In this document: positions 20,878-31,426 of the stretch, one piece after another
How positions within the stretch are numbered: the first letter of the stretch is position 1
Layout: each line of letters starts with the position of its first letter
Assembly (NCBI GenBank): GCA_949317995.1
Contig: OX439039.1
Location: forward strand, 16,979,282-17,043,281
Reading direction: 5' to 3'
DNA length: 64,000 bases
From: Acholoe squamosa
Taxonomy: Eukaryota > Annelida > Polychaeta > Phyllodocida > Polynoidae
Notes under the pieces: model-generated
The model's database searches: none
Seen by the model: the letters and a program-made list of their open reading frames with translations, nothing else
What the model was told of the DNA's origin: nothing
Made by a program: the position numbers and the translations under genes

Positions 20878-21862
20878 ATGGGTAGGAAAGGAACAGCTAG
20901 CGGCATACAAAGGTCCAAGACCAAAAAGTCGCCTAGAAAATCAAGAAATATAGCCAATTCGAGGATTTCGAGCGGTGCGGATTCCAATGGGGGTGGTCAA
21001 GGACCATCTTCCCCAACTGCTACAGGGGCTTCATTGGATCCACCCGTTGACCAGACGTATATTGGGGAACTAGAGGAACGTACTACTCGTATGGAGCAGC
21101 AACTTGAAAATATCAGGTTCCTATTGGAAGAACAGGCCGTTAGACGGACATCTACTTCAGCAGCGGTTGGGGAGGTGGAGACGGGTCGTACACGTGGCAG
21201 TGTTGATAAACATTCCATGGACAACACGGTAACCAAGCAACCGGGGTCTCCACGGCGACAAGAAGGGACGTCGCCATCTTGGAGCAGGTCGTCTTCATAC
21301 CGTAGTGTTTCGACGGATTCATCGGATTCTATTAGGTCTAATGCCTCATGGAACAGTCGTCGACATGCTACAAAGTCTAGAGGTATGTTTGACCAAAGAA
21401 ATTTCTTGAAAAAGGGTGAAAAGTTAGATAGTATCGAGAAACTGTTGCTCGTTAACGTCAGAATGATGAAACAGTTGATAGAGGAGGGTGAGGATGTTTT
21501 CGATGTGGTTAAGCATATTGAAGTTTTAGTTGAAAAATCCTCTACCAGAATATACACTTTGAAAGCCCTTGTAGCATACGACTCATCGGTTAAAAACAGA
21601 GCGAATGGTGAAGGTGTGGGATCTTTTGGTGATGTTAAAAGTGAGGATATCCTCAGGCACCTGTCTTATGACGGAACGGTGCAAGCTTAAAGGTGGGGTT
21701 AAACCAAAGTCCTTCAAATCAAAACAATCCAACCGAACCTGGTATGCTTTCAACAGGGCTGAAGGTTGCAGGGAGGACCCGTGCAGGTATCGTCACATTT
21801 GTGAGATTTGTTGCATGGCAAACCATGGCAAAGACAAATGTCAGAAGAATAAAAAAGATTAG
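20878..21862 (+). pseudogene. Outer element gag-like ORF, frameshifted
   Basis: ATG at 20878; the N-terminus is basic (MGRKGT, SKTKKSPRKS), followed by a short coiled-coil (EERTTRMEQQLENIRFLLEE) and a helical region. The frame stops at about 21690. The rest, with the CCCH and CCHC zinc modules, continues in another frame to 21862. The inner copy has the same protein in one frame, so a small deletion near 21690 broke this one. Likely role: RNA packaging. Confidence 0.8.
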
Positions 21863-21904
21863 GAGTTTCCACTTAGGCAAGGTCCTACGTTAGAATCTGA
21901 TATT

Positions 21905-23808
21905 TTGATGCCTGGTTTTAATGTAGTACATGTGGTAGACCTTCCTGAGCCCCCCGTTCCAGTCATTTTGGGTGAAAATAATGAAAATGATGTTAATAAA
22001 TCTTGTAATTTCAACAAGAATCTTTTTATGTCTTATAGTGGCCTAGTACAGGGCGAGTTCGAACCACTGTTTACTGTGGAGTGTGTTAATAGACCTAGCA
22101 TCAGGGTCTATGATAGTTGTGTCAATGGTGTTTGTGAGTGTGAGCATTTCATTTATGGTAGAAAAGCTCAAATCTTACCATGCAGGCTGGCTAGTTATTT
22201 AAGACAGTCGGATATTATTAATATAAACCAGGTAGAATCTGATTTTCTATGGTGTGGCTTTACTGAGGGGTTCAAAATAGTGGACCCAGGTTGTGATACA
22301 ACATATGATTGTAAAAACTATAAGTCTATCGTAGAAGGTAGATTTTATAGCGAAATGTGTAGTATTATTGAGGATGAGTTGGCACAGGGCTTGGTTACAA
22401 AGACAGTTGATAAGCCTAGGTGTATCCATTCTTTAGGTGGTGTGGAGAAGTCTAATGGTAAATTAAGACCTATCACGGATTGTAGCATGCCATCAGAGGT
22501 TTCTAATAATAACTTTATGAGCACCATGTCTAAAACTTTCTCTTATAACTCTATTAACACGGTTACTTGTCAACTAGATAGGAACGACTTTATGTGTGTA
22601 GTGGATTTGAAGTCTGCTTACAGGAGTATCAGCGTGTATGGTCCACATGTAAATTTTCAAGGCTTCAGGTGGAATTTTGGTAATGGAGATGAATTTTTTT
22701 TAAAGAAACCGGTTGACATTTTGTCTAAAGTGTGCTCCGTATATATTTAGTAGAATATCTGATTTTTTGACTGCTGTAGCAAAATTTTATGGTGTCGATA
22801 GGATAGTTAATTACCTAGATGATTTTATTATCATAGCTCAGACTGAAGAGGAATGTTTATGTAAGAGGAACATCCTCATTGAGTGTATGGAATATCTCGG
22901 GTTTGTGGTGTCGAAGGAGAAGGTGACTGAGCCCAGTCAGGTGTGTATTTTTCTAGGTATAACAATTGATTCCACGTGTATGGAGCTGGCGCTACCACAA
23001 AAGAAGTTAGATAAGATGAGCCTAGCAATAGACGAGTGTTTAGGTAAAAAATTTGTATCTAAGAAGACGTTACAGAAAGTTGGTGGTTTAATGTCTTTCT
23101 GTTCCCAAGTAGTACGTGGTGGTAGAACTTTCAGCAGGAGATTGTTCGATCTTTGTGCAAAAGCCAGGAATAGGGGTGTTATTAGACTTAACGAGGAAAC
23201 CCAAAATGACCTGCTATGGTGGAGGGATTTTTTGTAGGATTTTTAATTGTAAAAATATCATTTTGAATGGTAATGAATGTACCCCTATGTATTCCAATTC
23301 CTCTGTACAGGGCTTTGGTGCCTGGTTTGGTACAGACTATTTGTATGGTACTTGGAACGACTCTAATCCTATGTTAGACTGTGTGGGTCATTTTGTTCAG
23401 GCCCCTAAACTTGATAATCTCAAAATCCACCACAGGAATATAAATGTCTATGAGCTCTACCCTGTGATGGTGGGCCTAAAGCGCTGGGTGAAGAAGTTTA
23501 GTAACACTAGAGTTCATTGTATCACGGATAACATGCAGGTCTTGGCTAAGTTAAATACCGGTAGATCCAAGAATAAATTGTGCATGTCCTGGTTGAGAGA
23601 AATTTTTTGGCTATGCTTTATTCATAACATTGAAATATATTCCACGTATATTAAGTCTGAGGAAAATATTTTAGCTGACCATTTGTCTAGGCTAAATTAC
23701 AGAGGTGTTCCTAAGAAATATAGAGATGTTTTGACTGAATATAACATGTGCTGTTATGATTGCAGACCTCAAGGAGTTGGAGAGGAGAAGGAAAAAATTC
23801 TTATATAG
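21905..23808 (+). pseudogene. Outer element RT/RNase H, frameshifted
   Basis: Three successive frames (about 21905-22750, 22713-23237, 23116-23808) give one RT/RNase H protein with shifts near 22715 (at a run of T) and 23230. The RT part shows GKLRPITDCS near 22457, VDLKSAYRSI near 22602 and the catalytic YLDD near 22811. The RNase H part shows NVYELYPVMVGLK and ITDNMQVL near 23440-23545, ending ENILADHLSRL near 23690. The 3' end overlaps the recombinase start by about 53 bases. No methyltransferase domain is seen. Confidence 0.85.
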
Positions 23809-24670
23809 GGGTGTGGCTGATTCTACTCGTAGAACTCGTAGGCAGCAACTTAGTAGGTACAAAAAATTTTGTAAAAGGTTTAACTTTAACCCTTTTCCTT
23901 ATTCTCCTTCTCAAGCTTCTTTGTACTGTGTGTATCTGTCTGATCTTATGAAACCTATTTCAGTTAGGAATTATTTGTCTGCTGTATGGTATTATCAGAA
24001 ATTAAAAGGTTGTGTAGATTATAGTAATAACTTTGTGGTTAAAAAGACACTTGATGGAATAGAGAGGCTATGTAAGGGGTCTGGTAGTACAACCTACCCT
24101 CTTAGTCCTAGTGATATGGTACAAATTAAGTCTAAACTTGACTTCAACATTATGGAAGATGTGGTATTTTGGTCTGCTATATTGTTATGTTACAGGGGCG
24201 TTTTTAGAATCGGACATGTAGTCCAGTCGCCCCATAACTTCTTTAAGAGAAATGTTAAAGTTTCTTCTGATTGTATCGAGATTAGAGTTTCCTCGTCTAA
24301 AACGGACCAGTTTGGAAAGTCTCCGTATGTTGTGTATCTAAAAAGAGATGATAGTTCTGATTTATGCCCAGCTAGGTATATTAACATGTGTGTCAAAGCC
24401 TGTAAGCATAGCAGGTTTCTATTTTCTTTTCGATCTAAACCGTTGCAATATAACTATGTGAATACGAGGTTAAAGTCTATTGCTTTTCAATGTGGTTTGT
24501 CTGGTAGAGTTTCAAGCCATTCACTTAGGCATGGTGGTGCTACCCTGTTAAAGAATGCGGGCTTGAGTGTTCAGGATATTATGAGGCGAGCAAACTGGAA
24601 ATCTAATGCTATTTTTAAATATCTACATGAATCAAAGGATAGCTTGCTTGCTTTAGATGTAATGTTTTAA
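23756..24670 (+). CDS. Outer element tyrosine recombinase (YR)
   Basis: 304 codons from ATG, open. It cuts and rejoins DNA through a tyrosine-DNA bond and is the integrase of DIRS-order elements. N-terminal SAM-like core-binding region (STRRTRRQQLSRYKKFCKRF, residues about 24-43). Catalytic signature by position: Arg near residue 150 (FRIGHVV), Lys near 182 (SSKTDQ), H-x-x-R in SHSLRHGGATLL near 257-268, Trp in ANWKSN, nucleophile Tyr in FKYLHES near 291. All expected catalytic positions are present. It is very similar to the inner copy. Confidence 0.9.
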   Translation: MIADLKELERRRKKFLYRGVADSTRRTRRQQLSRYKKFCKRFNFNPFPYSPSQASLYCVYLSDLMKPISVRNYLSAVWYYQKLKGCVDYSNNFVVKKTLDGIERLCKGSGSTTYPLSPSDMVQIKSKLDFNIMEDVVFWSAILLCYRGVFRIGHVVQSPHNFFKRNVKVSSDCIEIRVSSSKTDQFGKSPYVVYLKRDDSSDLCPARYINMCVKACKHSRFLFSFRSKPLQYNYVNTRLKSIAFQCGLSGRVSSHSLRHGGATLLKNAGLSVQDIMRRANWKSNAIFKYLHESKDSLLALDVMF

Positions 24671-24713
24671 TGTTTTTACTATGGAATGTGTTACATTGTG
24701 TTTGGCGGTTGTT

Positions 24714-24861
24714 GGCATGTATAGGATTGGTATTGACAAAATCAATTCTCACCAAACCCAATGTCTCTTTATTATTCCATATTTATTATTATCATAACAT
24801 GTCTATTAATATAACGATATAGTTATTTATTACCGGTACTTCAGATCAACACATTAACTTA
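24714..24861 (+). repeat. Outer element, repeat B1
   Basis: 148 bp from GGCATGTATAGG to TTAACTTA; matches 29870-30017 with three differences. Confidence 0.85.
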
Positions 24862-24893
24862 TGGGACTATATACTCCCAGGTATATATATATA
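24862..24893 (+). repeat. Outer element, first 32 bp of repeat A2
   Basis: TGGGACTATATACTCCCAGG and an AT tract, equivalent to 20631-20660. The rest of A2 resumes at 29589, beyond the inner element. Confidence 0.8.
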
Positions 24894-25032
24894 AGTTAAT
24901 TATGTTCGCTTGGGAATATAATAATAATAATAAATATTATAATACTATTATAATAATATCACAAGTGGAATAAGGAAGGAGACAATGGGTTTGGTGAGAA
25001 TTGACTTAGTCAATATCAATTCTGTACATGCC
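24894..25032 (-). repeat. Inner element, repeat B2
   Basis: 139 bp, apparently identical to B1 at 25345-25483; contains the palindrome ATTGACTTAGTCAAT. Confidence 0.85.
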
Positions 25033-25141
25033 TTTATTAAATAAGACAATAAATTAACAATAATAACTAGCAATATATAGAATAACAATATAATACAATA
25101 AATAGCAATATACATATAATACAATATCACAGTAAAAGTTA
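25033..25141 (-). other. Inner element, A2-B2 spacer
   Basis: AT-rich spacer of about 110 bp with an AATAAAGG poly(A)-like signal on the minus strand. It is clearly similar to the outer element's spacer at 29759-29869 but absent between A1 and gag. Confidence 0.7.
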
Positions 25142-25344
25142 AAATTTCTGGCACCACCCAGCGTGGTGTGTGCCGCTCGAAGGATATACGCCAACTGACG
25201 GTTAATTTGGATCCCGCAGCTTTTATAGGTGCTAATTGTTTTTCCATGACGTCATACACATACATGCGCGCCCTGGAGGAGAAGTAGTACCAACCACTGC
25301 ACATATTAATTATATATATATACACGGGTGTATATAGTCCCATA
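25142..25344 (-). repeat. Inner element, repeat A2
   Basis: 203 bp, matches A1 at 29386-29588; carries a CRE at 25247-25254 and a TATAAAAG on the minus strand. Confidence 0.85.
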
Positions 25345-25483
25345 AGTTAATTATGTTCGCTTGGGAATATAATAATAATAATAAATATTATAATACTATT
25401 ATAATAATATCACAAGTGGAATAAGGAAGGAGACAATGGGTTTGGTGAGAATTGACTTAGTCAATATCAATTCTGTACATGCC
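25345..25483 (-). repeat. Inner element, repeat B1
   Basis: 139 bp, abuts A2 directly as expected for the B1-A2 junction of split direct repeats. Confidence 0.85.
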
Positions 25484-25520
25484 AAAAAACCGCCAAACAC
25501 AATGGATACACCATTCCACA

Positions 25521-26429
25521 CTATAACATCACATCCAGAGCTAGTAAGTCTTGCTTAGAATCATGTAAATAATTATATACCACATTAGATTTCCAATTTG
25601 CTCTCTTTTTAATATCATCGACCTTTAAACCAGAATCTTTTAACAGAGTCGCCCCACCATGTCGGAGTGAATGAGTTGAAACTCTGTGGGGAATATCACT
25701 TTTTATAGACATAGCCTTCAACCTGGTATTAACATAGTTATAAGTTAAAGGCTTGTTACATATAGTGAACAATAATCTATTTTTTGAAACCTTACAAATT
25801 TCCAAGTATCTAGCTGGACAAAGACCAGAATAATCATTTCTCTTCAAATACACCACATAAGGTTTCCTACCATACTGGTCAGTTTTAGAAGATTTTACAT
25901 CAATGCGAATGCAGTCAACAGATATAGAAACATTTTTACATTCAAAGTTATGGGGGGAATCGACCACATGACCCACCCTGAACACACCTCGGTAACACAA
26001 TAAGATAGCAGACCAGAAGACTACATCCTCATACACAGACAAATCCAGGTTAGATTTGATATTCAACATATCACTGGGAGTTAAAGGATATGTTTTAATA
26101 GAAGAACATTTATAATTATGTTCAATACCATCTAAAGTCTTTTTTACAATAAAATTACTACTATAATCAGAATACCCTTCCAATTTCTGATAATACCATA
26201 CTGCAGACAAATAGTTCCTAACAGATACAGGTTTCATTTTATCTGATAAATATACACTATACAACGAAGCTTGAGAAGGAGAACAAGGTAGGGGATTAAA
26301 GTTAAATTTCCTACAAAATTTTTTGTACCTGCCAAACTGCTGTTTGCGAACCTTACGTGTGGACTCAGCCACGCCCCTGTACAAAAAACTTCTCCTTCTC
26401 CGCTCTAGCTCCCTCAGATCTGGAAGCAT
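25521..26429 (-). CDS. Inner element tyrosine recombinase (YR)
   Basis: ATG at 26429 aligns with the start of the outer YR; the open frame extends upstream to about 26480. About 302 residues. It shows the same catalytic layout: Arg in FRVGHVV, Lys in SSKTDQYG, H-x-x-R in THSLRHGGATLL, Trp in ANWKSN and Tyr in YNYLHDS. It is open and likely functional as an enzyme, though expression depends on the upstream frames. Its start overlaps the end of the RT/RNase H frame by about 65 bases. Confidence 0.9.
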   Translation of the reverse strand: MLPDLRELERRRRSFLYRGVAESTRKVRKQQFGRYKKFCRKFNFNPLPCSPSQASLYSVYLSDKMKPVSVRNYLSAVWYYQKLEGYSDYSSNFIVKKTLDGIEHNYKCSSIKTYPLTPSDMLNIKSNLDLSVYEDVVFWSAILLCYRGVFRVGHVVDSPHNFECKNVSISVDCIRIDVKSSKTDQYGRKPYVVYLKRNDYSGLCPARYLEICKVSKNRLLFTICNKPLTYNYVNTRLKAMSIKSDIPHRVSTHSLRHGGATLLKDSGLKVDDIKKRANWKSNVVYNYLHDSKQDLLALDVML

Positions 26430-28264
26430 AGCAACACATATTATATTCAGCCAGGGTATTTTTACATTTCTTAGGAACACCTTTATACATCAGCCTTGAC
26501 AAATGGTCAGCTAAAATGTTCTCCTCTGACCTTATATATGTAGAATAAATTTCAACATTATGAATGAAACATAGCCAAAAAATTTCACGTAGCCATTCCA
26601 TACATAACTTATTTTTTGAACGACCCGTATTTAACATGGCCAGAACCTGCATGTTATCGGTTATACAATGAACCCTGGTATTCTTAAAATTTTTTAACCA
26701 ACGTTTAAGGCCCACCATAACTGGATACAACTCATATACATTAATATTTCTATGGTGAACTCTCAATATATCCAATTTTGGAGATTTTACAAAATGGCCA
26801 CAAAGATCATCCAAGGGGTCCGTATCTGACCAAGTACCATATAGATAATCTGTACCATACCAGGCATCAAAACCTTGAATTGAAGAATCAGAATACATAG
26901 GGGTACACTCGTTATCATTCAAAATGATATTTTTACAATTAAAAACATTGCAAAAATCCTTCCACCATTTCAGGTCCTTGTGTATCTCTTCATTAAGTTT
27001 AAGTTTAACACCCCTGTTCCTGGCCCTAGCACACAAGTCGAAGACACGACGACTGAAAGTTCTGCCTCCCCTAACTACTTGGGAGCAAAACGACATTAAA
27101 CCACCAATCTTCTGCAAAGATTTTTTAGATACATACACCCTACCTATACAATCATCTATGGCAAGTTTTATTTTATCCACCTTACTCTGGGGGAGTGATA
27201 ATTCCATAATAGTAGAGTCAATGCTTATACCAAGAAAAACACATTTTTGACTAGGCTCAGTTACTTTTTCTGTGGATATTTTGAACCCCATAAATTCCAT
27301 ACACTCGATGAGAATATTTCTTTGACGTCTACATTCTTCCTCAGAATTAGCAATAATTATGAAGTCATCTAAATAATTTACAATCCTTTCAACACCATAG
27401 AATTTTGCAACTGAGACAATAAAATCTGATATTCTGTTAAAAATGTATGGAGCACACTTTAAACCAAAGGTTAGGCGGTTACTTTCATAAAATTCTGCAC
27501 CATTACCAAAATCCCAGCGAAAACCCTGATACTTGATGTGTGGACCGTAAACTCCTATAGACCGGTAAGCTGATTTCAAATCAACCACACTCATGAAGTC
27601 GTCTCTATCTAACTGAGCTGTAACCGTGTTAATAGAATTGTATGAAAATGGCCTAGAAGTAGTACTCATATAATTATTTATAGAGACTTTATCAGGCATA
27701 CTGCAGTCAGTAATAGGACGAAGTTTACCATTAGATTTTTCCCTAGGGAGTGAATACATTTGGGTTTAAACTCAGTTTTTGTAACTAGACCTTGGTTCAA
27801 CTCCTCCTCAATAATACTACACATCTCGTTATAAAATCTATCTTCTAAAATAGACTTATAATTTTTACAATCATATGTTGTATCACACCCTGGGTCCACT
27901 ATTTTGAAACCCTCGGTAAAGCCACACCATAGAAAATCAGACTCAATCTGATTGATATTAATAAGGTCTGACTGTCTAAGAAAACTAGCAAGTCGACACG
28001 GGAGTATCTGAAATGCTCACACATACATACACCGTTAACACAACTGTCATAGACCCTGCTGCTGGGTCTATTTAAACATTCCACCGTAAAAAGTGGTTCA
28101 ACCTCACCCTGTACCGGGCAGCTATGAGAAATAAATAAATTCTTTGATAAATCACAAGAATTATAAATATTTACATTATCATTATTAACATTATCACCCG
28201 GAATGATAGAAACGGGAGGCTCAGGAAGGTCTACCATACGTACTGCACTAAAATCAGGCATCAA
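26365..28264 (-). pseudogene. Inner element RT/RNase H, frameshifted
   Basis: The N-terminal part is in 28264-27899. The frame shifts there, continues at 27899-27678, then shifts again near 27745. The main part (27759-26365) is a single open frame of 464 codons with GKLRPITDCS, VDLKSAYRSI, the catalytic YLDD near 27380, and RNase H ending ENILADHLSRL near 26500. The breaks lie in different places from those of the outer copy. Confidence 0.85.
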
Positions 28265-28306
28265 AATATCAGAATCTAATGCAGGGCCTTGCCCAAGTGA
28301 ATTTTC

Positions 28307-29335
28307 CTAGTCTTTTTTGTTCTTTTGACACTTGTCTTTGCCATGGTTTGACATGCTACAAATCTCACAAATATGACGATACCTGCACGGGTCTTCCCTG
28401 CAACCCTCAGCCCTGTTGAAAGCATAACAGGTCCGGTTGGATTGTTTTGATTTGAACGTCTTAGGTTTAGACCCACCCGCCTTTTGCGCTTGCACCGTCC
28501 CGTCATAAGACAGATGCCTCAGAATATCCTCACTTTTAACATCGCCAAACGATCCAACACCTTCAAAATTAGCCCTATTCTTGACTGCTGAGTCGTATGC
28601 TACGAGAACTTTCAAAGTGTATATTCTGGTAGAGGATTTCTCCACCAGAACTTCAATATGCTTAACCACATCGAACACATCCTCACCCTCCTCCAACAAT
28701 TGCTTTACTATTCTCACGTTAACGATCAACAGTTTCTCGATACTATCCAGTTTTTCACCCTTTTTCAAGAAATTTCTCTGGTCAAACGTACCTCTAGACT
28801 TTGTAGCATGTCGGCGGTTACTCCTCGAAGTACTAGACCCAATAGAGACCGATGAATTCGTCGAAATACTACGGTATGAAGACGATCTACTCGAAGATCC
28901 AAGATGGCGACGACCTGCCCTGTCGCCGTGGAGACCCCGGTAGTCAGGCGAGCGCTGCCGGCCACGCCCCCGTTGCTTGGTTACCATGTTGACTGTGGAA
29001 TGTTTATCAACACCACCATGTGTACGACCCGTCTCGGTCTCGCATGGCGCTGCTGAAGTACATGTCCGTTTAACAGCCTGGTTCTCCAATAAGGACCGGA
29101 TGTTTTCGAGCTGCTGCTCCATACGAGTAGTACGTTCCTCCAGTTCCCCGATATACGTCTGGTCAACAGGCAAATCCAATGAACCCCCAGTAGCAGTTGG
29201 GGAAGATGATCCATGACCACCCCCATTGGAATCTACACTGCTCGATATCCTAGAGTTGGCAATATTCCTTGGTTTTTTAGGCGACTTTTTGGTCTTGGAC
29301 CTTTGGGTGCCGCTAGTTGTTCCTTTCCTACCCAT
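28307..29335 (-). CDS. Inner element gag-like protein with CCCH and CCHC zinc modules
   Basis: 342 codons from ATG, open. Basic N-terminus, short coiled-coil near residues 65-90, RS-rich low-complexity stretch near 125-175, then a helical region. The C-terminus has two zinc modules in a row: C-x8-C-x4-C-x3-H (CYAFNRAEGCREDPCRYRH) and C-x2-C-x4-H-x4-C (CEICSMSNHGKDKC). The second is a retroviral-type zinc knuckle. Probable nucleocapsid-like RNA binding. Confidence 0.85.
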   Translation of the reverse strand: MGRKGTTSGTQRSKTKKSPKKPRNIANSRISSSVDSNGGGHGSSSPTATGGSLDLPVDQTYIGELEERTTRMEQQLENIRSLLENQAVKRTCTSAAPCETETGRTHGGVDKHSTVNMVTKQRGRGRQRSPDYRGLHGDRAGRRHLGSSSRSSSYRSISTNSSVSIGSSTSRSNRRHATKSRGTFDQRNFLKKGEKLDSIEKLLIVNVRIVKQLLEEGEDVFDVVKHIEVLVEKSSTRIYTLKVLVAYDSAVKNRANFEGVGSFGDVKSEDILRHLSYDGTVQAQKAGGSKPKTFKSKQSNRTCYAFNRAEGCREDPCRYRHICEICSMSNHGKDKCQKNKKD

Positions 29336-29385
29336 AATGATAGGTTAAACACCGTATTAACTTGGAAAAAATGGATAAAACCGTT

Positions 29386-29588
29386 AAATTTCTGGCACCA
29401 CCCAGCGTGGTGTGTGCCGCTCAAAGGATATACGCCAACTGACGGTTAATTTGGATCCCGCAGCTTTTATAGGTGCTAATTGTTTTTCCATGACGTCATA
29501 CATATACATGCGCGCCCTGGAGGAGAAGTAGTACCAACCGCTGCACATATTAATTATATATATATACATGGGTGTATATAGTCCCATA
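29386..29588 (-). repeat. Inner element, repeat A1 with promoter elements
   Basis: 5' end of the inner element: GGGACTATATACACCC tip, AT tract, CRE at 29491-29498 and a TATAAAAG on the minus strand. Confidence 0.85.
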
Positions 29589-29758
29589 ATTAATGAGTGA
29601 TACGTTGGTACTACTTTGTCTGGGGCGCATGATTTTCTATGACGTCACACATAACATTTTCCTCCAGTATATAAGCTCCAGCGGTTGAACTAACCGTCAA
29701 TTGGCTTCATGTACGAGGACAGCACACACCACGCTGGGTGGTGCTGGAAATTTTAAAC
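29589..29758 (+). repeat. Outer element, remainder of repeat A2
   Basis: Matches 20661-20831 with one difference; CRE at 29640-29647, TATATAAG at 29668-29675. Confidence 0.85.
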
Positions 29759-29869
29759 TTTACTGTGATATTGTATTATCTGTATATTACTAATTATTGT
29801 ATTATATTGTTATTCTATATATTGCTATGTATTGTATTATATTGTAATTTATTGTCTTATTTTAATAAA

Positions 29870-30017
29870 GGCATGTATAGGATTGGTATTGACAAAATCA
29901 ATTCTCGCCAAACCCAATGTCTCTTTATTATTCCATATTTATTATTATTATAACATGTCTATTAATATAACGATATAGTTATTTATTACCGGTACTTCGG
30001 ATCAACACATTAACTTA
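29870..30017 (+). repeat. Outer element, repeat B2
   Basis: 148 bp, matches B1 at 24714-24861; its end TTAACTTA is the right boundary of the outer element. Confidence 0.85.
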
Positions 30018-31426
30018 TATTATTTATATACACGTGTCATTCATTATGACTGATATAGTGGGATGGGATAACGTGAGTCTCCATGCAAGTTTCTGCTACA
30101 GTGTCATGAAATGTTACCCATACAGTGGCTAATGTATAGGGTGTTGATATTCCTAAATTGTAAACATGAGATTCAAAGTTGTAAACATGAGATTCCAGTG
30201 GTCTCCAGGTGGGTGACCTGTCTCCTTACATGCTATATCTATGACCTAACTTGGAGGACGTTCCATAACGTATTGAGTGAAATATAAAATAAAAATTAGA
30301 TTTTCCCTTTCTCAAACAAAAGGGTTTACCACTAGAAATTAGGGCAGGTATCACAAAGTCCTTTATCTGTTTATAATTGAAATAACTTACGTTAGGAGAG
30401 CCGCCTAATGCAGAAATAGGGCCCTATTTCGTATATTCCAGGCTATTTAAAATTGAAATAACACTTTATGAATGACAAAGTATTGAAATAAGTCCATTTC
30501 AAAATGAAATAAAGTCTATAGAACCCTACCCAGAAGGGTTAAAACTATTTCAATGAATTTGACTCGCCAGCAAAAGCTGGGAGAGTCCTCTAATAAGTTC
30601 TCTATAGTACATGATACCTAGTTGATAAGCATTTCAGAATTCACTTACATTTTGGAGAATAAACGAAACCGTACTTCGAAATTAATAATGGTGCTTTGGA
30701 AAGTGCAACCTGTGATGACCTGATTTGTTTTATGCATAAAAGGTTCACATATAGTTTTCTATCCTATGATATATGGGTTTTCATTCGACACCAATAAGTA
30801 TAATGAATTACACTTTAGGGAACACGGGCCTCAGGGAGTAATTGACCGTTGTTCTGATTAGTACAGGGGCTCCGGGAACCAGCAATGAGCAGGAGGCTAT
30901 TGCGAAAAGAATCAGAATCGAATTCTCACTGTCGTAACTCACCTTCCAGTTCCTGGCTGTTCTGCTGCCCAGATCCCACACCCCACATTACATTCTGAAT
31001 CAATTCCCTTAGTGTGAGTCATACTGGGAAGCATTCCCCAATTCATGAAAACTTAAGAATCAATTCTATAACATATTACCTTGCTGCAAAACAGGGGAGA
31101 AGTCATTGCTTGGTGGTAGTCAGTTCCCATTTGGGAATGGAGGTTCTACAACAAAATGCATCATGGGTTATCTATGGTGAAACAGAAAAGAAGACAGAGG
31201 TGTGTTTAAGGTAAGCAATTGTTTACATAGTGTGGAAATGTTATATTTGTGTGTGTGTAGTCTGCATTTAGCATTGACAGGTATGTGATGCCATTGTACA
31301 TTGTCTTTGACGATTTGCAAAAAAATGCTGAGGAAAAGCTGGGTGAGGAAATACTGACTGGGAAGTAAGAGAATCAAATAGGACGAAATGGGAAGAAACA
31401 GATAAGAACACTTTGTTAACAGTTAA
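30018..31426. other. Non-coding, 1.4 kb
   Basis: No gene or element supported; the ORFs here are short and have no motif. Confidence 0.5.

Larger units (their letters stand above)
24894..29588 (-). mobile_element. Inner YR retrotransposon (Ngaro/PAT-like), nested
   Basis: About 4.7 kb on the minus strand: A1 29588-29386, gag-like ORF, RT/RNase H, YR, B1 25483-25345, A2 25344-25142, spacer, B2 25032-24894. B1 and B2 look identical over 139 bp; A1 and A2 differ at about four of 203 positions. It lies inside repeat A2 of the outer relative, at the end of its AT tract. RT carries frameshifts; gag and YR are open. Confidence 0.85.
20631..30017 (+). mobile_element. Outer YR retrotransposon (Ngaro/PAT-like), interrupted
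   Basis: The element is the sum of 20631-24893 and 29589-30017, about 4.69 kb, split by the inner element. It has split direct repeats: A1 (20631-20831), B1 (24714-24861), A2 (24862-24893 plus 29589-29758), B2 (29870-30017). Between A1 and B1 lie a gag-like ORF, RT/RNase H and a tyrosine recombinase. Split direct repeats with a YR and no methyltransferase domain are the known layout of Ngaro and PAT-like members of the DIRS order. Such elements integrate through a circular DNA by recombination, without target duplication. A1 and A2 differ at one position by eye (20789 region), and B1 and B2 at three. Confidence 0.82.

Noticed and set aside
20631..30017. Four independent DIRS-like units (two long, two short non-autonomous)
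   Set aside because: The short units are the A2-B2 modules of the two long elements. Lengths (both about 4.69 kb) and split-repeat order fit one nested pair better.
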